Source: Gelidibacter mesophilus DSM 14095 (GTDB lineage: Bacteria; Bacteroidota; Bacteroidia; Flavobacteriales; Flavobacteriaceae). Taken from it: a DNA stretch of 64,000 nt. The DNA is taken from the NCBI RefSeq assembly GCF_000423005.1, contig NZ_AUHD01000016.1, forward strand, positions 1-64,000. The letters run 5' to 3'. Made by a program: the position numbers and the translations under genes. Below the pieces are notes generated by a model. It worked only from the letters and a program-made list of their open reading frames with translations. It did no database searches and was not told the DNA's origin. Below, in pieces: positions 36,333-45,726 of this stretch (position 1 is its first letter; the number at the start of each line of letters is the position of its first letter).

Positions 36333-36686
36333 TCAACCTTCTGGGTGCATAAATTTTTGCTTCCCGAGCAACTGATCTTTCGTTTCTATATGGTCGTCAT
36401 CAGGCACACAACAATCCACAGGACATACCGCCGCACATTGTGGTTCTTCATGAAATCCTACACATTCCGTACATTTATCTGGGACTATATAGTAAATCTC
36501 ATCACTTATAGGTTCTTGAGATTCTTCAGCGTCCACTTCCTTGCCATTAGGAAGCACCACTTGGCCGTTTAAACTGGTTCCATCTTTATATCTCCAATCG
36601 TCGGCACCTTCATAAATTGCTGTATTTGGGCATTCAGGCTCACAAGCCCCACAATTTATACATTCGTCTGTTATTATAATTGCCAT
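36333..36686 (-). CDS. 4Fe-4S dicluster ferredoxin
   Basis: 117 aa. Two cluster-binding sets are visible: [12 protein letters not shown] at the N-terminus and [22 protein letters not shown] toward the C-terminus; an acidic insertion of about 40 residues lies between. It carries low-potential electrons in the cytoplasm; the partner is unknown. It is divergent from the acyl-CoA reductase gene. Confidence 0.93.
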   Translation of the reverse strand: MAIIITDECINCGACEPECPNTAIYEGADDWRYKDGTSLNGQVVLPNGKEVDAEESQEPISDEIYYIVPDKCTECVGFHEEPQCAAVCPVDCCVPDDDHIETKDQLLGKQKFMHPEG

Positions 36687-36820
36687 AGCATCTTAGTCGT
36701 TAAAAATTATAGCAGCAGAAAAAGTGAAGCGATTTAATAAGTTTAAAAATAACTCAGGTGTTTTTTAAAACCTTTTAGAAAAAGATAAGATTTAAACAAA
36801 TCTCGTTCATTTCATTTTTC

Positions 36821-36828
36821 TAACTTTG
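36821..36828 (+). promoter_or_regulatory. TAnnTTTG -7 box for the acyl-CoA reductase gene
   Basis: TAACTTTG lies 44 bases upstream of the start codon at 36872 and matches the Bacteroidota -7 consensus well. Confidence 0.55.
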
Positions 36829-36871
36829 CGATGCAAAAATAACGCCAAAACTATTCATAACCAAATACAGA

Positions 36872-37930
36872 ATGGATTTACAGCAAAGAATTAATGCTTT
36901 TGTAAAATTGGGAGAATTTATCGCTCAATTTTCAACAAAAGGTTTTGAGAAAAATGAACATGTCACTGCAAATGCTAGTTTTTTTGAGGGATTTAGACAT
37001 CAGATTAAATTAGCTCATGAACACAATGGTTGGTTCACTCAAGAGAACATTGCGTTCTGCTTAGATGGGTGGTCTAAGTTACTAAAAGATAGTAATATTA
37101 AGACCTGGCTACAAAAGTATCAATTGAAAGGGGTTTCTTCCAAAAAAGTAGCGATTATCATGGCCGGAAACATCCCATTGGTAGGGTTTCACGACTTTCT
37201 GTCTGTACTTATTTCTGGGCATCACGTCATTGTAAAGCAATCGTCAAATGACAAGCATCTACTCCCCTATTTAGCAAAATATTTGGAATATGTAGAACCC
37301 GAATTTAAAGGAAAGATAACTTTTACAGAGGAAAAACTAACGGATTTTGATTCTGTAATCGCCACGGGAAGCAATAATACCGCACGTTATTTTGAGTATT
37401 ATTTTAAAGGAAAACCTTCAATCATTAGAAAGAATAGAAATTCTGTCGCCATATTGACCGGTGACGAATCTGACGAAGAGTTAAAAGCATTATCTGAGGA
37501 TGTTTTTAGGTATTATGGCTTAGGCTGCAGGAATGTTTCTAAATTATTTGTACCGGCAGGTTATAATTTTAATGCCTTCTTCAATGGACTGTATGAATGG
37601 CACCCTATTATCAATCAACATAAATACGCTAATAACTACGATTACAATAAGGCCGTTTATTTGATGAGCGAATTTGATCTGTTGGAAAATGGTTTTTTAA
37701 TGATCAAAGAAGATCAAAGTTATGGCTCTCCAATTGCAACGTTGTTTTACGAATACTATAACGATATAGAGGCGCTCAAATCTCTATTAATAACCAACGA
37801 CAATAACATTCAATGTATAGTCTCTAAAGGCGTTACGGAAGACTCTCTAGCTTTCGGACAGACACAACATCCGCAGTTGTGGGACTATGCTGACAATGTG
37901 GACACTATTGCATTTTTACTAAAAATATAG
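36872..37930 (+). CDS. LuxC-like acyl-CoA reductase
   Basis: 352 aa. An aldehyde-dehydrogenase-type fold related to LuxC: VAIIMAGNIPLVGFHDFLS (nucleotide-binding region), VIVKQSSNDKHLLPYLAK, VIATGSNNTARYFEYYF, and the likely catalytic Cys in YYGLGCRNVSKLFVP (about residue 218). The family reduces acyl-CoA to aldehyde with NADPH; the natural substrate here is unknown. It lies 75 bases upstream of serC on the same strand but has its own promoter box. From memory this gene order is common in flavobacteria. Confidence 0.82.
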   Translation: MDLQQRINAFVKLGEFIAQFSTKGFEKNEHVTANASFFEGFRHQIKLAHEHNGWFTQENIAFCLDGWSKLLKDSNIKTWLQKYQLKGVSSKKVAIIMAGNIPLVGFHDFLSVLISGHHVIVKQSSNDKHLLPYLAKYLEYVEPEFKGKITFTEEKLTDFDSVIATGSNNTARYFEYYFKGKPSIIRKNRNSVAILTGDESDEELKALSEDVFRYYGLGCRNVSKLFVPAGYNFNAFFNGLYEWHPIINQHKYANNYDYNKAVYLMSEFDLLENGFLMIKEDQSYGSPIATLFYEYYNDIEALKSLLITNDNNIQCIVSKGVTEDSLAFGQTQHPQLWDYADNVDTIAFLLKI

Positions 37931-38005
37931 TGGATAAATTATCAATTTCTTACCACCATTTCACTTTGAATTTAGCACCTTTGTAACTTTCAAAAACCAA
38001 AAACA

Positions 38006-39070
38006 ATGAAAATACATAATTTTAGCGCCGGACCTTCAATTTTACCTCAAGAGGTCTTAAAAAAAGCGTCTGAGGCTGTTGTCGAATATAATAATATTGG
38101 ATTGTCCTTATTGGAGATTTCACATAGAAGCAAACATTTTGTGGATATCATGGAAAATGCAAGAGCTTTGGCTTTGGAATTATTGGGACTTGAAGGCAAA
38201 GGTTATAAAGCTTTATTTTTACAAGGTGGTGCAAGCATGCAATTCCTTATGGTTGCCCAAAACCTGCTAGAAAAACGCGCAGGATATTTGAATACAGGAA
38301 CCTGGAGCGAAAACGCTATTAAAGAAGCTAAGTTATTTGGTGATATTCAAGAGATAGCATCTTCTAAAGATGCCAATTTCAACTACATACCTAAAGGCTA
38401 TACCATACCTAAGGATTATGACTACTTTCACTGCACCTCTAACAATACAATTTTTGGAACGCAAATCAAACAGTTTCCTAATTCACCAATTCCAATGGTA
38501 TGTGATATGAGTAGTGATATTTTTTCACGCCAATTGGATTTCTCCAAATTTGATCTTATTTATGCCGGGGCACAAAAAAACATGGGTCCTGCAGGAACAA
38601 CTCTAGTAGTTGTTAAAGAAGATATTTTAGATAAAGTATCTCGCAAAATACCTTCAATTTTAGACTATAAAGTACAAATTGGAAAAAGCAGCATGTTCAA
38701 CACCCCTCCTGTTTTTGCAGTGTATACTTCTATGTTAACCTTAGAATGGCTTAAAAACTTAGGTGGTATAAAAGCTATTGAGAAAGTGAATGAAATGAAG
38801 GCTCGTGTGATCTATTCAGAAGTAGACCTCAATCCTTTATTTAAAGGTTTCGCTGTTAAGGATGATCGCTCTATGATGAACGCCACTTTCAACTTAGTGA
38901 ATGACGATTTGAAGGAAACTTTTGATACAATGTTGAAAGAAGCCGGTATCAGCGGATTGAATGGTCACAGAAGTGTCGGTGGATACAGAGCCTCCATGTA
39001 CAACGCTCTCTCTTTGGATAGTGTAAAAGCACTGGTAGAAGTGATGAGTGAATTGGAAACAAAAGCATAA
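38006..39070 (+). CDS. serC: Phosphoserine aminotransferase
   Basis: 354 aa, usual length. The family start HNFSAGPSILPQEVLKKA is followed by LFLQGGASMQF, DMSSDIFSRQLDFSKF and the PLP lysine in LIYAGAQKNMGPAG, with GHRSVGGYRASMYNA near the C-terminus. It converts 3-phosphohydroxypyruvate and glutamate to phosphoserine. serA follows 56 bases later, and together they make two of the three steps of serine synthesis. Confidence 0.96.
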   Translation: MKIHNFSAGPSILPQEVLKKASEAVVEYNNIGLSLLEISHRSKHFVDIMENARALALELLGLEGKGYKALFLQGGASMQFLMVAQNLLEKRAGYLNTGTWSENAIKEAKLFGDIQEIASSKDANFNYIPKGYTIPKDYDYFHCTSNNTIFGTQIKQFPNSPIPMVCDMSSDIFSRQLDFSKFDLIYAGAQKNMGPAGTTLVVVKEDILDKVSRKIPSILDYKVQIGKSSMFNTPPVFAVYTSMLTLEWLKNLGGIKAIEKVNEMKARVIYSEVDLNPLFKGFAVKDDRSMMNATFNLVNDDLKETFDTMLKEAGISGLNGHRSVGGYRASMYNALSLDSVKALVEVMSELETKA

Positions 39071-39071
39071 A

Positions 39072-39094
39072 GAAGACTGCCGTAGGTAGTCTTC
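39072..39094 (+). promoter_or_regulatory. Hairpin between serC and serA
   Basis: gaagactgcc (39072-39081) pairs with ggtagtcttc (39085-39094) with one G-U pair and a 3-base loop. No T-run follows, so it is not a classic terminator; it could be an mRNA stabiliser or a processing site in the operon. Confidence 0.4.
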
Positions 39095-39126
39095 AAAAAC
39101 TAAAAAACTAATAAACGAAAATTATC

Positions 39127-40089
39127 ATGAAAGTATTAGCAAACGACGGCGTTTCACAAAGCGGAATCAACGCATTAAATGAAGCAGGATTTGAAGTAAT
39201 TACAACTACGGTTGCCCAAGAACAATTGATTAATTACATCAACGAAAACAAAATTGATGTTTTATTGGTAAGAAGTGCTACGACGGTTAGAAAAGATCTT
39301 ATTGATTCTTGCCCAAGTATTAAAATTATTGGTCGTGGTGGCGTAGGTATGGATAATATTGATGTTGACTATGCTCGCAGCAAAGGACTACATGTAATCA
39401 ATACTCCAGCGGCCTCGTCTCAATCAGTTGCAGAATTGGTGTTTGCCCATTTATTTGGCGGTGTAAGATTTTTGCACGATGCCAACAGAAATATGCCATT
39501 GGATGGCGATTCACGATTTAACTCACTTAAGAAAAATTATGCCAAAGGCTCAGAACTGAGAGGAAAAACTTTAGGTATTGTAGGCTTTGGACGTATTGGT
39601 CAAGAAGTTGCTAAAATTGCGCTAGGAGTTGGCATGAAGGTCATTGCTTGCGATATGTATGTCGATAAAGCAACCATTAAGGTTGATTTTTATGACGGGC
39701 AATTTATCAATTTTGATATTGTTACCCAACCAATGAAAGAAATTCTTGAAGACTCTGACTTTATTACTTTACATGTTCCAGCACAACAGGATTATGTAAT
39801 TGGGGATAAGCAGTTTGAAAAAATGAAAAACGGTGTAGGCATTGTAAATGCAGCTCGAGGCGGAGTTATTGACGAAGTTGCGCTTGTAAAAGCTCTCGAA
39901 AGTGGAAAAGTAGCCTTTGCAGGATTGGACACTTTTGAAAGTGAACCAACGCCGGCCATTACTGTTCTAATGAACGGAAAAGTGTCATTAACGCCACATA
40001 TTGGTGCTGCCACAAATGAAGCTCAAGATAGAATAGGAACCGAATTGGCATCACAAATTGTCAACTTGTTAAAAACTGAAAGCGCTTAA
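39127..40089 (+). CDS. serA: D-3-phosphoglycerate dehydrogenase, short form
   Basis: 320 aa. The NAD-binding motif is GIVGFGRIGQEVAK; catalytic blocks are LHVPAQQDYVIG, NAARGGVIDEVAL (Arg), and PHIGAATNEAQDRIG (His). It lacks a C-terminal ACT domain, so serine feedback control of the usual type is not expected. It oxidises 3-phosphoglycerate, the first step of serine synthesis. It follows serC, with a good terminator after it. Confidence 0.93.
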   Translation: MKVLANDGVSQSGINALNEAGFEVITTTVAQEQLINYINENKIDVLLVRSATTVRKDLIDSCPSIKIIGRGGVGMDNIDVDYARSKGLHVINTPAASSQSVAELVFAHLFGGVRFLHDANRNMPLDGDSRFNSLKKNYAKGSELRGKTLGIVGFGRIGQEVAKIALGVGMKVIACDMYVDKATIKVDFYDGQFINFDIVTQPMKEILEDSDFITLHVPAQQDYVIGDKQFEKMKNGVGIVNAARGGVIDEVALVKALESGKVAFAGLDTFESEPTPAITVLMNGKVSLTPHIGAATNEAQDRIGTELASQIVNLLKTESA

Positions 40090-40110
40090 GTTATTAACAT
40101 CTTAACTATA

Positions 40111-40147
40111 AAAATGCTTGTTATACAGTGTATGGCAAGCATTTTTT
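40111..40147 (+). terminator. Intrinsic terminator of the serC-serA operon
   Basis: aaaatgcttg (40111-40120) pairs with caagcatttt (40136-40145), followed by a T-run. It lies 22 bases after the serA stop codon. Confidence 0.88.
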
Positions 40148-40182
40148 GTATTTTGACATTTCAAATTTAAAATCAGTTAATT

Positions 40183-40815
40183 ATGTCTGGAATATTGGAT
40201 CTTTTAAATAGTGATCTTGGAAAATCAATTGTAAGTGGCGTTGCTGACCAAGCCAATCAGCCCCAAAGTAAAGCACATGAGGTTTTAACTATGGGGCTGC
40301 CTGTATTAATGACGGCAATGCAGCGCAATGCAGCTTCGCCTGAAGGAGCCCAAGGATTGCTGGATGCTTTAAACAATGGCCATGACGGGAGTATTTTAAA
40401 TAACCTTAGCGGATTATTTGGAGGTGGCGTTGATGACAGCGTCATGACCGATGGTAGTAACATTTTAGGACATGTTCTCGGTAATAAACAGAGCAACGTT
40501 GAGAATGCCATCAGTGCCAAATCAGGAATTGATGATGGAACTGTTGCGCAAATTTTAAAAGTTGCCGCGCCAATATTAATGGGAATGCTTGGCAACCAAG
40601 CCAGACAACAAAACGTCAATAGTCCAGGTGGGCTTGGTGGATTATTGGGTGGTCTTCTAGAGGACAATTCTCCAAAAAGCGAGCGTAGTTTTCTCGAATC
40701 TATACTTGATGCAGACGGCGATGGTAGCGTAATAGACGATGTTGCAGGCATGGTTATGGGAGACAATAAAAAGAAAGGCGGATTAGGCGGTGTTATTGGA
40801 GGACTGTTCAGTTAA
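40183..40815 (+). CDS. DUF937-type protein
   Basis: 210 aa. The opening SGILDLLNSDLGKSIVSGVA, the GLPVLMTAMQRNAASPEGA block and the repeat AQILKVAAPILMGMLGNQ match the DUF937 family as I remember it. Glycine-rich C-terminus with an acidic LDADGDGSVIDDV loop that looks like a calcium-binding or dockerin-like turn. No signal peptide. Function unknown. It is monocistronic with a terminator downstream. Confidence 0.82.
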   Translation: MSGILDLLNSDLGKSIVSGVADQANQPQSKAHEVLTMGLPVLMTAMQRNAASPEGAQGLLDALNNGHDGSILNNLSGLFGGGVDDSVMTDGSNILGHVLGNKQSNVENAISAKSGIDDGTVAQILKVAAPILMGMLGNQARQQNVNSPGGLGGLLGGLLEDNSPKSERSFLESILDADGDGSVIDDVAGMVMGDNKKKGGLGGVIGGLFS

Positions 40816-40841
40816 TTGGAGGTTGCAATAATCACTATATT

Positions 40842-40874
40842 AAAATCGTGCGGATAAATGCCCGATTTTTTGTA
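40842..40874 (+). terminator. Intrinsic terminator after the DUF937 gene
   Basis: aaaatcg (40842-40848) pairs with cgatttt (40863-40869), with a further GC pair inside, followed by T residues. Confidence 0.65.
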
Positions 40875-40947
40875 AGGCCCGTACTATGAATGAATTATTG
40901 GGCATGATTTGTAAATTTTTGTAAATTATAGAAGCAAACAAATTATC

Positions 40948-41379
40948 ATGAAAGCAGTTGCTACACTTATCCTCTTAAGTCTTTTTGTTGTGTCTTGCAA
41001 CAGTTCTAAATCCACTGCAAAAACGACTTCGAATGGTAATCAAAAAGTTCAGGATACCGTTAGAATAGCAAACGATTCGTTAGAATATGAAATTCTAATC
41101 ATAGAACCAGGGTTCAATTCCTGGCTTGTTTCTACGGCAAAACCAGAGGGGTTCTATTCTCAACAATACATGGAGAACAGAAATAGAATTTACGTTTCAG
41201 AATGGAATCAACGCGTCTTGCAGCCATTTCGATATAACAGCAGTTTATACGAACAGCAAATCGATTATCAACCCCAAATAGATTATGGTTACGAGGTCAA
41301 CTACAAGCTCTACAATTACTTCATCTACTTTCAGTTAACCTACAAGCAAAGATTGGGACCTTTTACCCCTCGTATTTAA
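40948..41379 (+). CDS. Small lipoprotein, DUF6146-like
   Basis: 143 aa. A signal peptide ends in a lipobox (FVVSC, Cys about residue 17), followed by a serine/threonine-rich linker. The core reads IIEPGFNSWLVSTAKPEGFY, then RIYVSEWNQRVLQP and IDYGYEVNYKLYNYFIYFQ, a conserved flavobacterial domain that I recall as DUF6146. Function unknown; expected on a membrane facing the periplasm. Confidence 0.82.
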   Translation: MKAVATLILLSLFVVSCNSSKSTAKTTSNGNQKVQDTVRIANDSLEYEILIIEPGFNSWLVSTAKPEGFYSQQYMENRNRIYVSEWNQRVLQPFRYNSSLYEQQIDYQPQIDYGYEVNYKLYNYFIYFQLTYKQRLGPFTPRI

Positions 41380-41391
41380 AGGAATTTAAAG

Positions 41392-41399
41392 TATCTTTG
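41392..41399 (+). promoter_or_regulatory. TAnnTTTG -7 box for the 41417 transcription unit
   Basis: TATCTTTG lies 18 bases upstream of the start codon at 41417 and matches the -7 consensus. It would drive the membrane protein, the His-containing protein and perhaps the TonB receptor gene. Confidence 0.5.
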
Positions 41400-41416
41400 C
41401 AGCGCAAAAAAGCAGA

Positions 41417-41914
41417 ATGGAGGATTTCAAAAAAAACTGGCAAATACAGCAAAACTGGCAATTAGTTTTTCCAGCCTTGGGTATTCTCATATTGGGCTAT
41501 TGCTCTTATAGATTAGCAAATCTGATTGTTGGTAGCATTAATTTGTTTTTGGTTATTATTCTTTCGGTTGTTCTCTTTTCTTTGCTCCTGAAATTAACCT
41601 TGTTCCTATTTAAAAAACTGGAAAAAAAATGGATCCTAAAATATCGTTGGGAAATGATTCGGGTATTTATTGTTTTTGCAATTACAGGTTCCTCTTCGGT
41701 ATTCATTGGAAAACCTATAATGGCCTTCATTGGCATAACTAAAGAAAATCTGAACACAACAGTGTATTGGATTTTATACATTATTGTGGGCATCATCTTT
41801 TATCAAATTATGTTGGTCTTTTTTGGATGGTTATTTGGCCAGTTCAGATTTTTTTGGGATTTTGAAAAGAAAATGTTGGGTCGGTTCGGATTCAAAAAAT
41901 TCTTAAATGAATGA
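41417..41914 (+). CDS. Polytopic membrane protein, DUF6787-like
   Basis: 165 aa with about four hydrophobic helices. The C-terminal half (RWEMIRVFIVFAITGSSSVF, then YWILYIIVGIIFYQIMLVFF and RFFWDFEKKMLGRFG) matches a conserved flavobacterial membrane family that I recall as DUF6787; the N-terminal 75 residues add two further helices. Function unknown. Its end overlaps the next gene by 4 bases (ATGA). Confidence 0.75.
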   Translation: MEDFKKNWQIQQNWQLVFPALGILILGYCSYRLANLIVGSINLFLVIILSVVLFSLLLKLTLFLFKKLEKKWILKYRWEMIRVFIVFAITGSSSVFIGKPIMAFIGITKENLNTTVYWILYIIVGIIFYQIMLVFFGWLFGQFRFFWDFEKKMLGRFGFKKFLNE

Positions 41915-42249
41915 GTTCTCTTAAACAACATATTCTATTTAAATGCTTGACGTTCATTTTAGCGTTAACACTTCTGTTACCTTCTGCCGTTAAGTTAAGC
42001 CATATTTTCGAGCATCATCAGCATGAGGTGTGTTATGGTGAAGCAAATGCACATTTTCACTCATTGGATATTGATTGTGAATTTTATAAGTTCAAACTCA
42101 ATATTCCTTTTACGATTCCTGAAAACTTTGTTGTTTTTATTGATTATACGCCAATCAACGTTTTTAGCACGAAAGAATACACCTTTCTTAGCGAATACCA
42201 AAGACTTCACTTTACACTTCGCGGCCCACCTGGGATTAATTTAATTTAA
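41911..42249 (+). CDS. Secreted or anchored small protein with His/Cys-rich segment
   Basis: 112 aa. A hydrophobic signal or anchor occupies residues 8-28. The mature part starts SHIFEHHQHEVCYGEANAHF and continues HSLDIDCEFYKFKL, with seven His and two Cys in about 35 residues, which suggests metal binding. It overlaps the upstream membrane-protein gene by 4 bases and precedes a TonB receptor that also has a His-rich loop by 57 bases. A role in zinc or copper handling is inferred from this arrangement. Confidence 0.7.
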   Translation: MSSLKQHILFKCLTFILALTLLLPSAVKLSHIFEHHQHEVCYGEANAHFHSLDIDCEFYKFKLNIPFTIPENFVVFIDYTPINVFSTKEYTFLSEYQRLHFTLRGPPGINLI

Positions 42250-42306
42250 ATGCTTCTGAAATAAGTTCAGAAGGTCTTCTTTATTAAATTAATCAAAAAC
42301 ATATCT

Positions 42307-44523
42307 ATGAAATATATTTTCAATGTATTCCTACTATTGGCCATTCCATCTATTTACGCCCAAAACAATTTAACAGGCACCGTAATGGACAAAAAGACAG
42401 AGGAACCTTTAATTTTTACAAACATCTATTTACCACAACTTGAAAAAGGTGCCACAACTAACGATGAAGGTAATTTTACACTTACAAACATTCCAAATGG
42501 GGCTTACGCCGTTGTAGTTTCTATAATGGGTTATGAAACACTTTCACAAACTATTACCTTTCCTACTTCTGGCGATTTAATTCTAGCTTTGATTCCGTCG
42601 GCCATAGAAATGGAAGAAATCATCATTTCTACTCCTTTTCATAAATTACAAAGTGAAAATGTGATGAAAGTCGAACGAAAAACTATTGCCAATCTAAAAG
42701 CAAAAGGCGCAGTAACCTTGGCGGATGGCCTCACAACAATTGCAGGCGTTGAAAGTATCACTACAGGTGTCAGCATCGGCAAACCGGTAATTAGAGGCTT
42801 AAGTTCCAATCGGGTTTTAGTATATACTCAAGGCGTGAGATTGGAAAACCAACAATTTGGTGACGAGCATGGGCTTGGCTTAAGCGATGCAGGAATTGAA
42901 AGCGTAGAAGTCATAAAAGGGCCTGCTTCCCTACTCTACGGAAGTGATGCACTAGGCGGTGTTTTATATTTAAATCCGGAAAAATTTGCAAGAGCAAATA
43001 CTCAGACTGCAGATGCCAGCTATAATTATTTTAGCAGTACAAAAGGCTTTAATACAAATGCAGGCTTCAAAGCCTCTGGAGAGCGCTTCAAATTTTTGTT
43101 TAGGGGAAGTCTTGCCGAGCATGCGGATTATAACACTGCGGACTACAGAGTGACAAACAGCCGGTTTAGAGAACAGGATTTTAAAACAGGCTTAGGCTAT
43201 CAAAAATCAGGCTTTAAAACCGAACTCCGATATAATGTCAACCATTCTAAACTTGGGATTCCCGGAGAGCTTGGTGAGCAAACTACAAGCAAAACCCCAT
43301 TGCTCCCATTCCAAGAGGTTACCAACCATGTCTTAAGCTCCAAATCTAGTGTGTTTTTCAATAATTCAAGTTTGGATTTCACCATAGGATTGTTATATAA
43401 CGATAGAAAGGAGTTTGAAGACCACCATCACCATCATGATGACAGCGTCGACCATGACCATGAAGCCCATGAAGATTTGGAGGCTGCTCTGCAAATGAAG
43501 TTGAAGACTCTCAATTATGATGTGAAATACAATCTACCAACTCTTGGGAAGTTTGAAACGATTGTTGGCATTCAAGGCATGAGTCAGAGCAATACCAATT
43601 ATGGTGAAGAACAATTGATTCCTGATGCAACCACCAATGATTTTGGGATTTTGGCGACCTCACACATTCATTTTGAAAAGTCAGATATTCAAATCGGCGC
43701 ACGTTATGATCACCGAAATATAGATGTGTTTTCGGGCATAAATAAAGATTTTTCAAGCTTTAATGGTGCACTAGGCTATAAGACAAAGTTGGCAGAAATA
43801 ATCACTTTTAGGCTGAATCTTGCATCAGGCTATCGTGCTCCCAATTTAGCTGAACTGACTTCTGATGGCACGCATGAAGGCACCAATCGCTATGAAATTG
43901 GGAATGAAAATTTGAAAAATGAACAAAATTTTCAAGCAGATTTAGCTTTGGAATATAAAAGTGAGCATATTGAAATTTTTGCCAACGCCTTCTATAATAA
44001 AGTGAACAATTATATTTTCATTTCACCAAACGGAGAACTTATTGAAAACACACCGGTTTACACTTATTTACAGGAAGATGCCAATTTGTTTGGTGGTGAA
44101 ATTGGCTTGCACATCCATCCGCATCCGTTAGATTGGCTTCATCTTGAAAGCAGTTTTGAAACAGTTACGGGAAAGCAAAAAAATGCAGGTCATTTGCCGC
44201 TCATTCCTGCCAATTCACTATCCAATACTTTAAGGGTGGAATTTAATACCAAATCGATTGACAAGATATATGCCTTTATGAGATTGAATACGTATTTCAA
44301 ACAATTGAATATAAGCAATTTTGAAACCGCAACAGATGGCTATAATCTTTTAAGTGCTGGTTTTGGTGGTACGGTCAATCTCTTTAAAAACAATTTGGAT
44401 ATCAGAGTTTCGGGAAGTAATCTCACTAACAAAACGTACATTAATCATCTTTCAAGATTAAAATCGGACGGGATCTACGATATAGGTAGAAATATCAATG
44501 TAGGCCTGACCTATACGTTATAA
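42307..44523 (+). CDS. TonB-dependent outer-membrane receptor, probably for a metal
   Basis: 738 aa. A signal peptide (FLLLAIPSIYAQ) precedes a carboxypeptidase-regulatory-like beta domain (about 20-105), a plug domain (SIGKPVIRGLSSNRVLVY, VEVIKGPASLLYGSDALGG) and a beta-barrel ending in a typical aromatic strand (NVGLTYTL). Residues 372-390 contain DHHHHHDDSVDHDHEAHED, eight His within one predicted extracellular loop, as in zinc-uptake receptors of the ZnuD type. It would import a metal ion or metal complex using TonB energy. The upstream His-containing protein supports this reading. Confidence 0.9.
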   Translation: MKYIFNVFLLLAIPSIYAQNNLTGTVMDKKTEEPLIFTNIYLPQLEKGATTNDEGNFTLTNIPNGAYAVVVSIMGYETLSQTITFPTSGDLILALIPSAIEMEEIIISTPFHKLQSENVMKVERKTIANLKAKGAVTLADGLTTIAGVESITTGVSIGKPVIRGLSSNRVLVYTQGVRLENQQFGDEHGLGLSDAGIESVEVIKGPASLLYGSDALGGVLYLNPEKFARANTQTADASYNYFSSTKGFNTNAGFKASGERFKFLFRGSLAEHADYNTADYRVTNSRFREQDFKTGLGYQKSGFKTELRYNVNHSKLGIPGELGEQTTSKTPLLPFQEVTNHVLSSKSSVFFNNSSLDFTIGLLYNDRKEFEDHHHHHDDSVDHDHEAHEDLEAALQMKLKTLNYDVKYNLPTLGKFETIVGIQGMSQSNTNYGEEQLIPDATTNDFGILATSHIHFEKSDIQIGARYDHRNIDVFSGINKDFSSFNGALGYKTKLAEIITFRLNLASGYRAPNLAELTSDGTHEGTNRYEIGNENLKNEQNFQADLALEYKSEHIEIFANAFYNKVNNYIFISPNGELIENTPVYTYLQEDANLFGGEIGLHIHPHPLDWLHLESSFETVTGKQKNAGHLPLIPANSLSNTLRVEFNTKSIDKIYAFMRLNTYFKQLNISNFETATDGYNLLSAGFGGTVNLFKNNLDIRVSGSNLTNKTYINHLSRLKSDGIYDIGRNINVGLTYTL

Positions 44524-44529
44524 AATTAT

Positions 44530-44563
44530 AAATCCCTTTCAACTGCTGAAAGGGATTTTTTTT
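44530..44563 (+). terminator. Bidirectional terminator between the TonB receptor and the 44562 gene
   Basis: aaatccctttca (44530-44541) and tgaaagggattt (44547-44558) form a perfect 12-bp stem with a 5-base loop and a T-run. It stops the receptor transcript and probably also the convergent minus-strand gene. Confidence 0.92.
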
Positions 44564-44834
44564 ATCTTACTTCTATTACTTTAGCCTTTTTACTAAATAC
44601 ATAGATATAAAACCACATAATGGTGAAAGAAGGTATTATGTCAAATCCTGGTAATATTTCTTCGATAAAAGAAAACACACCAGCAACTTTCCCCTTTCTA
44701 CCTGCATACATTTTAGTCATAAGGTAACCAGATATAGGTGCCCAAATGATATCAACAAAAGTGATCATTCCAATGGCATCAAAGATGACGCCCAGAACAA
44801 ACTTTTTGTTTTTGCTTAGGTTATCTAATTTCAT
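44562..44834 (-). CDS. Small conserved membrane protein
   Basis: 90 aa with two hydrophobic segments (residues about 12-38 and 60-80), reading KFVLGVIFDAIGMITFVDII, then APISGYLMTKMYAGRKGKVA and FSFIEEILPGFDIIPSFTIMW. Acidic/aromatic motifs FDAIGM and GFDIIPS repeat with a similar pattern, like a two-repeat membrane protein. No family assigned. Its stop lies on the edge of the shared terminator. Confidence 0.6.
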   Translation of the reverse strand: MKLDNLSKNKKFVLGVIFDAIGMITFVDIIWAPISGYLMTKMYAGRKGKVAGVFSFIEEILPGFDIIPSFTIMWFYIYVFSKKAKVIEVR

Positions 44835-44885
44835 TGTTTAAATTTTTATTTAATGTAATTATAACAAGAAATATACCAAAAGTGC

Positions 44886-45482
44886 TCAAGAGAATTTATT
44901 ACTGATCAATTTTAAAAACTCATTGCGGGTTTCAATCTTTTCAAATTGACCTCTAAACCCGGACGTTGTCGTCACTGAATTCTGTTTTTGTACACCTCTC
45001 ATCATCATACACATATGCGATGCCTCAATAACAACAGCAACGCCCTGCGGTTTTAACGTCTCGTTGATGCAGTCTAAAATTTGCTGGGTCAAACGCTCTT
45101 GCACTTGTAGTCGCCTGGCAAATACATCCACAATTCTTGGCAATTTGCTCAAACCGACAATTTGTCCATTTGGAATATAGGCAATATGTGCTTTTCCGAA
45201 AAATGGTAAAATATGATGTTCGCAAAGGGAATAAACTTCAATATCCTTAACGATGACCATTTCATTGTAGGACTCTTTAAACATAGCACTTTTTAAAATC
45301 TCCGTGGCATCTTGACTATAACCTTGTGTTAAAAATTGCATGGCCTTGGAAGCACGTTCAGGAGTTTTTAACAGCCCATCTCGGGTAATATCTTCACCTA
45401 GGTCTTCAATAATGCGCTCGTATCTCTGTTTAACATCTTCAGTAACTTTGATATTATATTCTTCAAAATGCTTGTATCCCAT
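44886..45482 (-). CDS. folE: GTP cyclohydrolase I
   Basis: 198 aa. All family signatures are present: [20 protein letters not shown], the zinc-binding [39 protein letters not shown], and [12 protein letters not shown] (third zinc Cys). It makes dihydroneopterin triphosphate, the start of folate and pterin synthesis. It stands alone. Confidence 0.95.
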   Translation of the reverse strand: MGYKHFEEYNIKVTEDVKQRYERIIEDLGEDITRDGLLKTPERASKAMQFLTQGYSQDATEILKSAMFKESYNEMVIVKDIEVYSLCEHHILPFFGKAHIAYIPNGQIVGLSKLPRIVDVFARRLQVQERLTQQILDCINETLKPQGVAVVIEASHMCMMMRGVQKQNSVTTTSGFRGQFEKIETRNEFLKLISNKFS

Positions 45483-45726
45483 CGGTTCTAAATTATTTAA
45501 TGATAAATGTAAAGGAATTATGTGGAAATTAAAACCATTAAATTTTTTAACTTAGGTCCAATTCTTAAATGTTTCTCTAACCCTCTTGGACGCGAAAATA
45601 TTAATTATGACATGTTTATATGATTATAAATTTATATTGATATGTCTGGATTCCTTTTAATAATAATACCAGTCCATAATTGTACAAAAGCAAACAAAAT
45701 GCTAACTTGCTTGCAATTATGAGTCT

